Below are positions 32,352 through 43,980 of a DNA stretch of 64,000 nt, one piece after another (the first letter of the stretch is position 1; every line of letters begins with the position of its first letter). The translations under genes were made by a program, and so were the position numbers. This DNA is from Cymodocea nodosa. Its lineage: Eukaryota; Streptophyta; Magnoliopsida; Alismatales; Cymodoceaceae. The stretch is from contig CM072340.1 of NCBI GenBank assembly GCA_036874045.1, forward strand, positions 6,339,001 to 6,403,000, in the 5' to 3' direction. A model generated the notes under the pieces. That model was not told the origin of the DNA and searched no databases. It saw only the letters and a program-made list of their open reading frames with translations.

Positions 32352-34560
32352 ATGACGCTAGAGTTCTAGGAGGAAATAGATACCATGAGATTTCTCAGAG
32401 AATCAGAAGAATGGCACACGAGACAAAAGATCAGGAACACGACAAGGCAAAAAGAACTCCAAAAGGTAGAATCTGACATTTTCTACTAGAGGAAAGTTTT
32501 AGTAGATTTAAATATTAAGATACCTTAGATTGTGGAGACGAGGATTAAAGTAGTAACGGAAGTTGCAGTAAATAGAGAAAGAAAAATCAGGCTAGGTAAT
32601 GAAGTTGCCCTAGAACTGATTCGACGTAAGTCCAAATTATGGTTTGTACGACATATTGGTGGGCATGCTTGGTGGGCAATCTAGAAGCAACAGAGGAAAG
32701 TAGTTGAAGAACCTACAACTACAGAGCTGGCTGCTGAAAGACCAATTCCTAAGGAATAGCAGCTAGGACCATCCATTCCACCACTTAGGCTGGTAGAAAA
32801 AGTTGCATTTTTGGGGCCATCAACACTAGAGGAATGGAGAGAGTTTGCAAAGCTTGTCAAAGTTGCCAAGAGCCAAGAAAATTCTAAGGATATGGTTGTG
32901 GCAAAAGCACATATATTGTATGATGCACTCTATAAGAAAAGGGTCACAGATAGGTTGAAGGCCTAGTATACAATTAAAGTAGAGTAGCATTAGGAAGCAA
33001 CTCAATCAAGGGTTGCTAGAGAAGCTGAAGTTGGTTCTTCGAGACTAGTAATTATAAAAAATGTAAAACAGGAAGAGCCAGTACTTGTGGCTCGAGGGCC
33101 TCAAGAGCCCATTGTTGTAGATTTAATCTTAGAGGAGGAAGAGGAAGACTAGGCACAGCTAATGAGAAGAAGGAAATGAAAAGAGATAGTGCTTGAAGCT
33201 CCTATAGAGATTAAACATGAGCTGAAAATTTTAGAAGGGCCTTTAGAGCCTATTTTTGTAGACCTGCTATCTGAAGCTAAGGATGAGCAGGAGCAACAGC
33301 AGCAAGAGCAAAGAGAAGAAAAAAAATAGGTTGAAATGAGTCTGCAGCTTGTACCAACAGAAGAAACTGAAATTAGGGTAGAAGCTGAAATGCCCGTGAC
33401 TCCATCCCAATCTACCACAAAATTAAAAAGAATAGTGACAATGCAGATTGGTAGTTAGGAGGAAGAAGATAGCAGAAACTAAACAAGTACCTATTGAACA
33501 AGGAAGAAATGACTCGATAGATTCCACGAAAGAGAGAAACTCTTCAACAATTAATTGAAAGAATTCAAGATAGAGTGGAGAGTTCTATCGGCTCTCCACC
33601 ACAGATAGAAGCAGAAGCAAAAATGTAGGAATCTCTGGATCATTTCTAGTAAATTCAAGTTCATCATATGGAAGAACTTCAAGAACAAACCCCTCTAGAT
33701 CAACAAATTCAAATTCCTGACTTGGCTGAAGCTACCTTTCTAAATGAAGTACACTTTTAGAGTCAGGAAGCTTATAATAAATATCAAGAGATAAAGAGGT
33801 ATGATATTATATACAGCAGACCAGTAAACTAGGACGGTATGCAAGAAATTAAGGTCTTATTTGGGTTCCAAGGTCTACTGCAATTTTTTTTCAATAGAGA
33901 GGGTATGCAATATATGAAAATCTAGTGCCCTGCTTTTATGCTAATTTGAGAGAAGAAGAAAGTGGATTAATTTCCAACGTGGAGCAAGCTGATGTAGAGA
34001 TAACACTAGAGCTTCTCCACCATATTTTTGGATTGAAAAATGAAGGAATTGAAATTCTGGAAGAAACAACTGTAGTGGAATGGGTTGAACAGGAAATTAA
34101 ATAGTGCATAGCCATCGACCCTAGTGTGCCATTACTGAATAGATTGAAGTACTTAAATAGAAAGGCACACATGGTTGCAACCATACTAGTAAAAACTTTT
34201 TATCAAAGACAAGGCCACGACATTGAACTTAGTCAAATTGTCAAGTGGGCCACATATGCAATTGTGAACAGAATTCAAGTTATTTTATGGTACAAACTAT
34301 TTATCTCCAAACTGAGAGTAGTAAAGAAGAAATTATTTTATAGAGATCTGATTCCACTATTAATGGTGGATAATATTGACTTCACCAAAAGGATAAGATT
34401 AAGAACCATTTCAATGAAGGAATGCAGGAATTATGTTGTAGCTGCTGAGATTGGTGGATCTTCTGGAGTAATTACAAGGGTTGTTGAGTGGATAAATCAA
34501 TTAGAATAATAATTAGAAAAGCTCTAGAAGGAAGTAGATGAACTTAGGAAAAATGACTAA
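32352..34560 (+). pseudogene. Gypsy-B2 ORF2, accessory ORF downstream of integrase
   Basis: ATG at 32352 (MTLEF) to TAA at 34558-34560. Same three-part plan as B1: helical N-terminus, acidic E/Q-rich middle with Gln repeats, C-terminal region with YANLREEE, AHMVATILVKTFYQRQGHD, AIVNRIQVILW and KKKLFYRDLIPLLMVD. The C-terminal part is better preserved than in B1. In a 30-nt stretch near 32966-32996 three stops stand where B1 has Gln codons, a clear C-to-T decay pattern. Confidence 0.75.
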
Positions 34561-35315
34561 TTGTATTATTCATCTACTTATATTTGTACTGAAAAATATC
34601 TGACTAAATGTAAATGTAACTATTTATATATATGAATGATTGAATTTCAGATATTTTTGAATTCTTGTTTGAGAATGAATGATATAATTGAGAATTGTAT
34701 TGAATATTATATAATTATTTAAACTATGTACAAGACAATTTAAAAGATTTACAACATTATGAACGACATGGTAAATGCATGATAAGTGGTTAATGCTTGA
34801 ATATATCTGCATGCTGAAATGTAAATTCTACACAACAGGAAATGAACTGTAAGTTAAATATGCATATAATGTTCAGATTTAAGTGAGTTAAATTAGAAAC
34901 TGCATTAATGGCATGTATTTAACTTTAATTAAGTTGACAAAATGTAGAGAAAGAAAAATATATAGAAGTTAATATGAGGAGTAAGTTTTAGAGAAATTTG
35001 CTAAGTGTTAACTCAATGGAGTAAGTCCGTGGAGTTAACCTTAACTCCACAAGGTCAATAATACAATATAAGGTCACTCCGTTGAGTTAACTGTAACTCA
35101 ACGAGGTTAGTCCGTGGAGTTAGCAAACAGTAACCGAAGCTAGTTCGTTGAGTTAACTATAACTCAACAAGATTAGTTAGTGGATTAAGCTAAACGGTTA
35201 TTCTTTTAGCCATGAACGAAACTTCATCAGTTTAGTGGTTACTGAAATTTGAAATTAAAAATGGAACATGTATCCATAAAAATAGGAACCATACTGTACG
35301 TTACAAGACACGTTC
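34561..35315 (+). other. Gypsy-B2 spacer after ORF2 with hairpin modules
   Basis: No gene. GTTGAGTTA/TAACTCAAC hairpins at 34990-35185. The end GACACGTTC matches the B1 spacer near 8500 (minus strand), showing exactly where Copia-1 landed. Confidence 0.7.
34990..35185. repeat. GTTGAGTTA/TAACTCAAC hairpin cluster of Gypsy-B2
   Basis: Four or more modules such as TCCGTTGAGTTAACTGTAAC followed by TCAACGAGG, homologous to 8583-8812 of B1. Confidence 0.75.
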
Positions 35316-36847
35316 TATTGAGTATTTTGTTTTGCTTGTGAAAGGAAATTAAGAACATCAATTAATATAGAAAAAGTTTACTAATATAAATACTTGTTTG
35401 TAATGGATCTGAAATTATACTAAGTTAAATAACTAGTCATTTCATTGCATTAATTTCTCATTTAACTAAATGTTAAGTTAACGTGTGTTTTTATTGAAAA
35501 GCATGATATGTTTTAAAGTTATATTTTTTGTATCATGAACAATGCACGTTTAGACAACTCATTGAGTTAGAGTGTTATTTGTACAGAGGTCACGTGAGAA
35601 CTCGTTAAGTTAGAGGCTTAAAGGTTAAAATAGGTCACGTGAAAACTCGTTAAGTTAGTGAGTAAAAGAAGAGACGAACTCGTTAAGTTAGTGTTGTACA
35701 CGTGGTGAAATTAAAGGTTACGAATGTTATATTTATCACGTTAGGTGCACATGTTTAACTCGTTAAGTTAACATAACCAAACGCATTGAGTTGCTATATT
35801 GAACACTAAGGCAACGCGTTAGGTTAGCGTTATAAAACTTAAGTTGTTATTATTGCACATGGTAAAATTCTTATTATAAAAATATTTGTTTATCATTGGT
35901 TCGTTGAGTTATCTGTAACACAACGGAGTTGGTTCATTGAGTTATCGTAACACCACGAAGTTGGTTCGTTGAGTTAGCATAACACCATGGACTTAGTTTG
36001 TTGAGTTAGCTACAGTACTTGTCACATGAGTTGGCACATGAGGAACTCATTAGGTTAAAAATGTTAAGTTATATATCTACTTGTTTTACTCGTTTAGTTG
36101 ACATTAAAGTAACAACTTATTATTACACTTGATGAAAAATTTTGGATGAGAAAGTTTATTTTGCAGGAAATTTTTCAGAGATCCAGGATTGATGATTAAA
36201 GAAAATTCGAAATGTAAACGTACGTTAGAACATGTGTATTTTGATGAAGGAAAAAGAAAAGACATGAAGAAGTGGAAAACTGGTAGTGATTAAACGTGGA
36301 GGATATGCATGAAATGAAGATACAATATAAAAGGCATAGAATTCTCGTTGATCAAGTTATCCCTACACACCAAACAAAATATCTTTTTAGTGATCAAAAA
36401 CATCTTTCAAGGAAAAGCTCTTAGATGGAAGAAAATTCAGTGAAGCAGAAAAGGTCAGATTTATGTCACTAAAGATCTGAAGTATTAGAAGAAAGCAAAT
36501 TCGGTTAAGTAGAGAAAGACAAGATATTCGTCACTAAAGAAGTGCTAAGAAGAAGAAAAAGAAGAAGAAGAAGAAAGATCTTAAAAAGGGAGAAATGTTT
36601 TAAATTCCGCACATTAGTTTTCTCTATTTGTAGTTATGAAATTGTATAGATGAAACATGGTATCGATATATAATTGCATCTACAATTTCTGAGGAGAATT
36701 GAATTGTATTTTGTAATTGAAACCTTGAATGAAAATGATTTTATGAAAATAGTGTCTTGACTTGTTTTTAATTTTGAAGTTTCAATTATAATCGAAAATG
36801 TTGAAAAACACAATTCACCCCCTCTTGTGTAGCCATACGATCCTACA
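35316..36847 (+). repeat. Copia-1 5' LTR
   Basis: About 1532 bp. Starts TATTGAGTATTTTG, where the other copies have TGTTGAGTATTTTG, and lacks a short piece after that. It ends CCATACGATCCTACA. G-boxes (CACGTG) near 35588, 35637 and 35699, plus GTTGAGTTA modules at 35896-36015. TATA box at 36326-36334. Left flank CGTTC is the last sequence of Gypsy-B2. Confidence 0.87.
36326..36334 (+). promoter_or_regulatory. TATA box of Copia-1 5' LTR
   Basis: TATAAAAGG in the context GAAGATACAATATAAAAGGC, conserved in the Copia-2 LTR (47636-47644) and the antisense LTR. Confidence 0.65.
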
Positions 36848-36849
36848 AG

Positions 36850-36861
36850 TGGTATTAGAGC
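36850..36861 (+). promoter_or_regulatory. Primer binding site of Copia-1 (tRNA-iMet type)
   Basis: TGGTATTAGAGC, two bases after the LTR; Copia-2 has the perfect TGGTATCAGAGC. The C-to-T change would weaken tRNA pairing. Confidence 0.88.
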
Positions 36862-37047
36862 TTCGTTAATAATCTTTGATATAAAATTGATACTAACTTA
36901 TTTAATATCATTACTTATTATGCCTTCATTGTTTTTAAACAGAAATTAATATTTGACCATACGTTTAACCTTCTTGATTTAAGGCTCAAGTTGTTTTAAA
37001 GTTTTTAAACTAATTAAAATCAAATAGGTTGAAAAATCTAAGGTAAA

Positions 37048-37992
37048 ATGGCTACTGGAAATGGTAATTTTTCTTTGTATGAAGGTCAAAATCTTAATCA
37101 TCCTCCTTTATTTGATGGAATACATTTTGAATATTGGAAATATAGGATGTCAATCTTTCTTTAAAGTATAGATCACAAATTGTGGTTCATGATCTCTAAA
37201 CCATATACTCCGTTGGACAATTACTGAAAAGAAAATGAAACTTTAAATGCTAAGGGCTTAAATATCTTATTTTATGCATTGAGTTATGAACAGTTCAGTA
37301 AAGTGTCGGCATATAAATCTACTTATGAGATATAACATGCATTAGAAGTTTTACATGAAGGTACTTCTCAAGTTAAAGAGACTAAGATTAATATGTTAAT
37401 TCATAAGTATGAACTCTTTAAGATGCATGAAGACGAAAGTATTTCTGAGATGTTTTCTAGATTCCTTGATATCATAAACTCTTTAAAATGCTTAGGAAAG
37501 AATTTTGAACAGAAGGATTTGGTGAGAAAATTTCTCAGATCCCTAAGTTCTAAATGGTCTCAAAAAGTGACATCAATTGAGGAATCACGAGATTTAAATG
37601 TTTATAGCATAAATGAACTTATAGGAAACTTAACTGCTTATGAAGTTCAATTAAATGATTCACTAAGTCACAACAAATTAAAAATGAAGAAAGAAATAGC
37701 CTTCGAAATTAATTTAGATTCTGAAATATCTATTAATTCTAATTAGGATTTGATTTTGCTGACTAGGAAATTTAAGAAAGCATGAAAAGTTAGGAAACAG
37801 CAAAGGAATAGAAATGATAAACCCTCAACGTCAAAATCACTAAATGACAAGAATTCTTCATCTAGAAAGTATGTATGTTACCACTATAAGAAACTTAGAC
37901 ATCTTTCTCTAGATTGTCCTATAAGGAAAAATGAAAAGCAAAGTAGGACAAATCGAAAGAAGACGGCTCAAAAAACTCAGAAAAAGTTTTAA
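37048..37992 (+). pseudogene. Copia-1 gag (capsid and zinc knuckle)
   Basis: ATG at 37048 (MATGNGNFSLYEGQNLNHPP). Contains the copia gag start LFDGIHFEYWKYRMS and the UBN2-type helix region (MFSRFLDIINSLKCLGKNF, LVRKFLRSLSSKWSQKV, NELIGNLTAYEVQL), then a degraded knuckle CYHYKKLRHLSLDC (CX2C has become C-X2-Y). Stops at about 37162, 37226, 37336, 37744 and 37784, and an in-frame gap relative to Copia-2 near 37216. Confidence 0.87.
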
Positions 37993-38004
37993 AAGAAAAA
38001 TGCT

Positions 38005-39285
38005 TTGAAGGTCACTTGGGATGACACGTCAGAAGAGTCTGAATCTGAGGAATTATCATCAAAATCTTCACATTCAGAAGAAGAACAAGAGTTGGAAGAC
38101 GTTGCTCATGTGTGCTTCATGGCAGATGAGTCTAAGGTGATATCTAATCCTGAAAGTCATTTAGATTTTAACTTTGATGAATTATTATGTACTTATCATG
38201 CATTATTACAAAAACTTAAAGTTTGTAAACTGGAAAATAATAATATTAGAAATTCTTTGTCCATTTTAGAAGAAGAAAATTGTTTCCTATATACTACTTT
38301 AGAAAAATTTAAATGTGATAATGAAAATCATGCTAGAGATTTGCATAAATTTAGATTTAATGAATGTGTCTTGTATGAACAAATACAGAATATAAATGTT
38401 GAAAAATTAAAGATAGAATCTGAAAATGAAAAATTAAGAAACAATATAAATGATCATGAGTTAGAAATTGACAAATTAAAAATGAGAGAGCTAGATTTAA
38501 ATTCCATCATTGAAAAATGAAATTTAAGTCAAACTAAGTTAGGCAAACTAACTAGTACCCCTGTGGTGTCATATAAATTTGGCTTAGGATTTGATTATCC
38601 TGAATACCTTGAATCTCAAGCCAACAAAGGATTTATTAGTTGTAGTTTAAGTAAATCTAAGACTAAAATTACTTTTATCATGAAACAAGGTAATAAATAT
38701 GTAGAAGTAGGTACTTCAAAGGATGAATCATGCAGTAATAATATAAACCAATGTGATTTATCTAAATGTACTTCTAACATGACTATCAATGTTTCTAAAA
38801 ATCTTGTTTCTTGTTCTGGAAATTCAATCACTAATGTTTCTAAAATGTTAAACAATCGTAGTAAACTGAAAATTCAGAAACCTAAGCATGAAATTCAAAA
38901 CTCTAGTATTAGACCAATTACTCATTCTACATGTTCTTTGTTTGAAAATTCTTGTGTAGAAAAAGATTTTGTATGTACTGACAATTCAAATACAAATACA
39001 AAATCTTGGTATGAACTTACTGAAATGTATGAGCATGACCAAAATAAATTAACATCTAATAAAAATCGATTTGGTCTTGGTTATACTACATTTAAAAACA
39101 AAAATAATAATTATAAGAGCAATAATGCTATAAGTAAGTATGATGCTAATGATAAATCATTAGTACTTACAACTAATAAGAATGTAAATGATAATGTTAA
39201 ACTATTTTTAAACAAAAAGAAGAAATACGCATTTAATGAACTTGGTTCTCAACAACATTGGGTACCAAGGAATAGTTCTTCGTAA
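38005..39285 (+). pseudogene. Copia-1 gag extension (acidic and coiled-coil region)
   Basis: Acidic start WDDTSEESESEELSSKSSHS, then VAHVCFMADES, then heptad-rich coiled coil (LLQKLKVCKLENNN, INDHELEIDKLKMRELDL) and a Ser/Asn-rich part to QQHWVPRN. This long insertion between knuckle and protease is characteristic of Sirevirus gag. One TGA at 38518 interrupts it where Copia-2 has TGG. Confidence 0.8.
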
Positions 39286-40848
39286 TTTGTTTTACAAGAG
39301 GAAACAACATCAAAATGGATCTTGGATAGTGGAGCATCAAGTCACATGACCAAACAGAAAAGTTTACTGAAAAATTTTACAAATACCAAGAAAGGAAATG
39401 TTACATTTGGAAACAAAAGCAAGGATGAAATCATAGGTATGTGCAATGTTCAAATAACTCCTACTTGTGTTATTTTGAATGTACTATATGTAGAAAACCT
39501 AGGGTTTAATTTGCTAAGTATTATAAAACTAACTGATAATGGATATTATGTGTTATTTGAAGATGATGTATGCAAAATTATTGATAAAAGTACAGATGAA
39601 CTTAAGTTTATTGCTAAAAGAAAAGGTTTTGTATGTATTTTATCTTTACCTTCTAGTGTAGTTGATTTAAATTCATGTTTGCTAGCTGAAACTAGTGATG
39701 CATATCTATGGCATAGAAGGATCGGGCATATAAATATGAAATTATTGCATAAATTATCTAGAAAATATTTAGTGAGAGGTTTACCAAAGATTAAACACTC
39801 AAAGGACTTTATGTGTGATGCATGTGAGTTAGGTAAACTTCACAAAAACTCTTTTAAATCCAAAACTGATATTTCAAGCAAGAGAGTCTTAGAACTTACA
39901 CATATGGATCTATTTGGACCAACAAGAATCATGAGTCTTGGTGGTAAATGGTATGTATTTGTTTTAGTAGATGACTTCTCTAGATATACTTGGGTATATT
40001 TTCTAGCATCTAAGACAGAAGTTTTTGAAAAGTTTAAAATGTTTTGCAATCTTGTTCAAAATGAACAAAGTGTCTCTATTCAAAAACTTAGGAGTGATCA
40101 TGGTACTAAATTTGATAATGATCAAATGGATAATTATTGTAAAGATCATGGCATTGATTATAGATTTTCTTTTCCAAGAGCACCGTCTCAAAATGGTATT
40201 GTTGAGAGAAAGAATCGATCACTTCAGGAAATAGTTAGAACTATGTTAAATGAACATAATTTACCTCAAAATCTTTGGGTTGAAGTAGTTTGTTATATTA
40301 TTAACAAAAGTCACCTAAGACCTCTTGTTAATAAAACTTCTTTTGAAATTATGTTTGATAGGGTTCCAAAAATTTCCTATATGAAACCATTTGGCTACAA
40401 GTGTTTTATCCTTAACACTAAGGATAAAAGGGATAAATTTCAAGCCAAAGCGAATGAAGGAATTTTTGTAGGTTACTCTACTAGAAGTAAAGCCTATAGA
40501 GTATATAACAAGACTTCTAAAACTATTGAAGAAACCCTCCATGTAAGCTTCAATGAAAATTCTTTTAGAGAATCTCAATCTAAAGCTGATAATGATGATA
40601 TGATCAATTTTTCAAAAGAATTAAAGATCAATAGAGAGATTGAAGATTTATTTGAGAAAATCAAAAATATGAACTTAAATGATCAAACTAATGATGAAAG
40701 TGATGTACCTCCCGATGTTAATGAGAATATTGAAGAAAATCATAGAAATTGGCATTATTCTTCATCACATCCCATCACTCAAGTCATTGGTAATATTAAT
40801 GAGGGAGTTAAAACTAGAGTTTTAGTAAATATAAATAGTATGTGTATG
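39286..40848 (+). pseudogene. Copia-1 protease and integrase
   Basis: Protease active site WILDSGASSHMT at 39316-39351. Then the pre-integrase zinc region LWHRRIGHINMKLLHKL and CDACELGKLHKNSF, and the integrase core LTHMDLFGPTRIMSLGGKWY, LRSDHGTKFDND, NGIVERKNRSLQE carrying D, D and E. A C-terminal part includes KPFGYKCFILNTKDKRDKF and GIFVGYSTRSKAYRVYN. The frame is open over 550 codons to 40983; it is the longest intact frame in the window. Confidence 0.9.
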
Positions 40849-42388
40849 TTTGTTTCTATGGTGGAACCAAAGAATATAGGAGAGGCTTTATCTGATGAAA
40901 AATTGGATAGTGCAATGCAAGAAGAACTAAATCAATTCATCAGGAATGATGTTTGGGAATTAGTTTCTCCACCCAAAAATTAGTCCATAATAGGTACAAA
41001 GTGATCTTTAGAAACAAAACTAATGAGACTAGTCAAGTTATAAGAAACAAAGCTAGATTAGTTGCACAAGGGTATATACAGGAAGGACTAGATTATGATG
41101 AAACATTTACTCTTGTGGCTAGGTTATAAAGTGTTAGAATATTATTGGCCTATGCTTGTTATATGGATTTTAAACTATATCAAATGAATGTCAAGAGTGC
41201 ATTTCTAAATAGTTTAATTAATGAAGAAGTTTGTGTAAAACAACCACCTGGATTTGAAGATATTAAAAATCCTGAGTTTTGTATAAATTAAAGAAAGCCT
41301 TGTATGGTTTGAAGCAAGCACCTAGATTGTGGTATGAAAGGTTATCTACTTTTCTAATAGAACAAGGATATATCATGGGAAAAGTAGACCATACTCTATT
41401 TATCAAGAGAGATGATAAAGATCAGATTGTTGTTCAAATATACGTGGATGATATAATCTTTGGAGTAACTTCTGATAAACTAATAAAAATATTTTTTGAA
41501 GAGATGACTAATCAGTTTGAAATGACTATGATAGGAGAACTTTCATATTTTCTAGGACTTCAAATTAAGCAAATGGATAAAGGTATATTTTTAAATCAAG
41601 AAAAATATGCAGATGAAATGCTTAAGAAATTTAACTTTAGTGATACAAGGATTCAATGAACTCCTATGAGTACTTTAAAGTTAGATATTGATGACATAGG
41701 AAAATCAATAGATCAAAGAAAATACAAAAGTATGACTAGTTCTTTACTTTATTTGACAGCTACTAGACTTGATATTATGTTCACTGTGTGTGTTTATGCT
41801 AGATTTCAATCTAATCCTAAAGAATCACACTCAATTGCTGTTAAAAGAATATTTAGATATATATAAGGAACTAAAAACTTTGGTTTGTATTATTCTAAGG
41901 ATAATTCAATAGATCTTATAGGATATACTGATGCTGATTACATAGGATCTAAATCTGATAGAAAAAGTACTAGTGGCACATGTCAATTATTGAGAAATAA
42001 CTTGGTGTCATGGTTTAGTAAAAAGCAAAACTGTGTAGCACTTTCAACTACATAAGTTGAATATGTTGCTGCTACACTATGTTGTACTCAGATTCTGTGG
42101 ATAAGGCAAACTTTAGAAGATTTTGGATTATCTTATGATATAACTAAGATTTATTGTGATAGTAGTTCTGCAATAAATCTTTCCAAAAATCCTATATTAC
42201 ATTCTAAAGCAAAACATATAGAGGTTAGACATCATTTTCTAAGAGATAATGTAATTAAAGGAAAAATTAAATTAGGATTTGTGTCTAGTAAAAATCAATT
42301 AGCTGATATATTTAAAAACCCTCTAGATGAAAATACATTCTGCAACATAAGATTAAATTTAGGCATTTGTAGGCTATGTGATGTGTAA
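40849..42388 (+). pseudogene. Copia-1 reverse transcriptase and RNase H
   Basis: Begins with VEPKNIGEAL and LISP-type finger motifs, TAG at 40981 and a lost stretch after it. Then LKKALYGLKQAPRLWYERL, VVQIYVDDIIFGVTSD (catalytic YVDD), YFLGLQIKQMDKGIFLNQEK, and RNase H with YTDADYIGSKSDRKSTSGTC, STTxVEYVAAT, IYCDSSSAINLSKNP and KHIEVRHHFLRD. Ends with LGICRLCDV at 42386-42388. Five or more stops and frameshifts. Confidence 0.87.
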
Positions 42389-43980
42389 AATGCTTAGACT
42401 CCACAAAAGATAAATTTTGTTGATGATGTTGTTTACCTCATAGATATTATATATTTATCATAAATATCTAAGTAATATCTAAACTGCTACATAAAATACT
42501 ATATATTTATTGTAATATTATAGTAGTATCTTATTGATTTTAAGTATTTTGTCAAGTTTAATGATTTTCAAAAATTTTAAGTGGAAGTGTAAATGAAAAA
42601 CATTAAATACCTTTGAAATCCTGAAATTTTGGTTAAATGTTTCTTTGGATCAATGAAAGTACATATGATCATGCATGAATTTGACTTAATTGATTAAACT
42701 TGTAGAATTATTTATATGTAAATCATCTTAAACTATTAATCAAAAGTATGAGCTTATTGACAGTGATTCATATTTTTAGTAAAATCATAGACGTAAAAAT
42801 TGTATGAGATTTATGTTTATTGCATTTGTATTAATGGAATACATATATACTGTGCTTAAAATGAAAAGTGCTTACAAAGTGAAAATCTTTAAGAGTTTAT
42901 TGATTAGTTTGATCATGAGCCTTTTGTACTTGAGCAGATAGGTATGTAAGAATTGTTGTCTTGAAAAAAGATTCTTTAAATTTAGCAACCTAAGGTCCTG
43001 ATTAGACCTGGGATTGTTGATTGAAAGCTCATTACACGAGTACATTAGAAAGCTCTTGTATGATTAAGCTTTTCAAACTAACTTTTAAAGAAAATTATCA
43101 ATATTTACTATTTTGAAATGATAAAAGTTGTTTCATTAATTATAGAGATCTTTGAATCAAATATGGTTTCTACCAATATGACTACTGATCTGTTGAATCA
43201 AAATTAGTACTTTTGAAAATGTTTATTGAGATACATTCCTTTATTCTTCTTGTGTTAATCTTATTAAGTTTAAAGTTATGTTTTGATTCATATACAGTTG
43301 GAATTGATTCTTGAAATCATTTTTGATGAATTCAAGATGACAGAAATCATCTAAAAAGAAAATTTACAGTGTAGCTATAATTAATATCTATTTTATACAA
43401 ATATATTTTGTATGTAATTGAATATATTTGAAGTATATTTGTAGGGGGAGGAATAAAATGTCCAAAATAGATTAATATAATTTAGAATATAAATCTTGGT
43501 TAATCTGATTTTAGTCCTCTTAAGATCTTGATGAAACAATTTAAAAGACAAACAAACTATTTTAGATTCATAAAAAGAGAATATTAGAATAGTTTACAAT
43601 GTTCTAAAGATGATGTTATATATGTTAAGTTTTAGCTTGTGTGTTGTCTTCGGAAGGTTTCAATTGAAATCATCCGAAACTTGTTTTTGGTAAAGTATAC
43701 TAACTAAACGTTATGTTATATAAGGTAACATGTAAAACTACCTCTAGACAACGTTTTACTTGTTAGGTTAGTTAACTCAATGAGTTATGCTTAAATATTT
43801 TGAGTACCTTGATTGAATAAACTGTATTCAATATTCATTTAAAATCCAAACCTGACTATCATACTAATTGAGTTAGTCACCTAAAACCCTATTTAAACAC
43901 TTATTTCACGGGCACTTAGGTTATTCGTAAACTTTGTGTCTGAAAATCTTTCCCACTTGTTCATGTTACAACTTGTGACG
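42389..43980 (+). other. Copia-1 noncoding region after pol, containing block N shared with Gypsy-B1
   Basis: No gene. From about 42640 to 43445 it aligns to the minus strand of Gypsy-B1 (about 4060-4950). Landmarks include 42917-42950 (34 nt identical) and a TTTGTATGTAATTGA followed by TATATTTG(C/T)AGG end. A PPT-like AGGGGGAGG lies at about 43442-43450. Confidence 0.75.

Larger units (their letters stand above)
27263..35315 (+). mobile_element. Gypsy-B2, family B element, 5' truncated by Gypsy-A and cut by Copia-1
   Basis: Resumes in RT at 27263 and runs through RNase H, INT, hairpin arrays, ORF2 (interrupted upstream by an antisense copia LTR), and the spacer up to 35315. Same order and close sequence to B1 and B3. 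Its 5' half should lie left of the window and its capsid part beyond Copia-1. Confidence 0.87.

Noticed and set aside
39840-40578. Minus-strand frames opposite Copia-1 integrase
   Set aside because: Shadows of the long + strand integrase frame; no independent motif.
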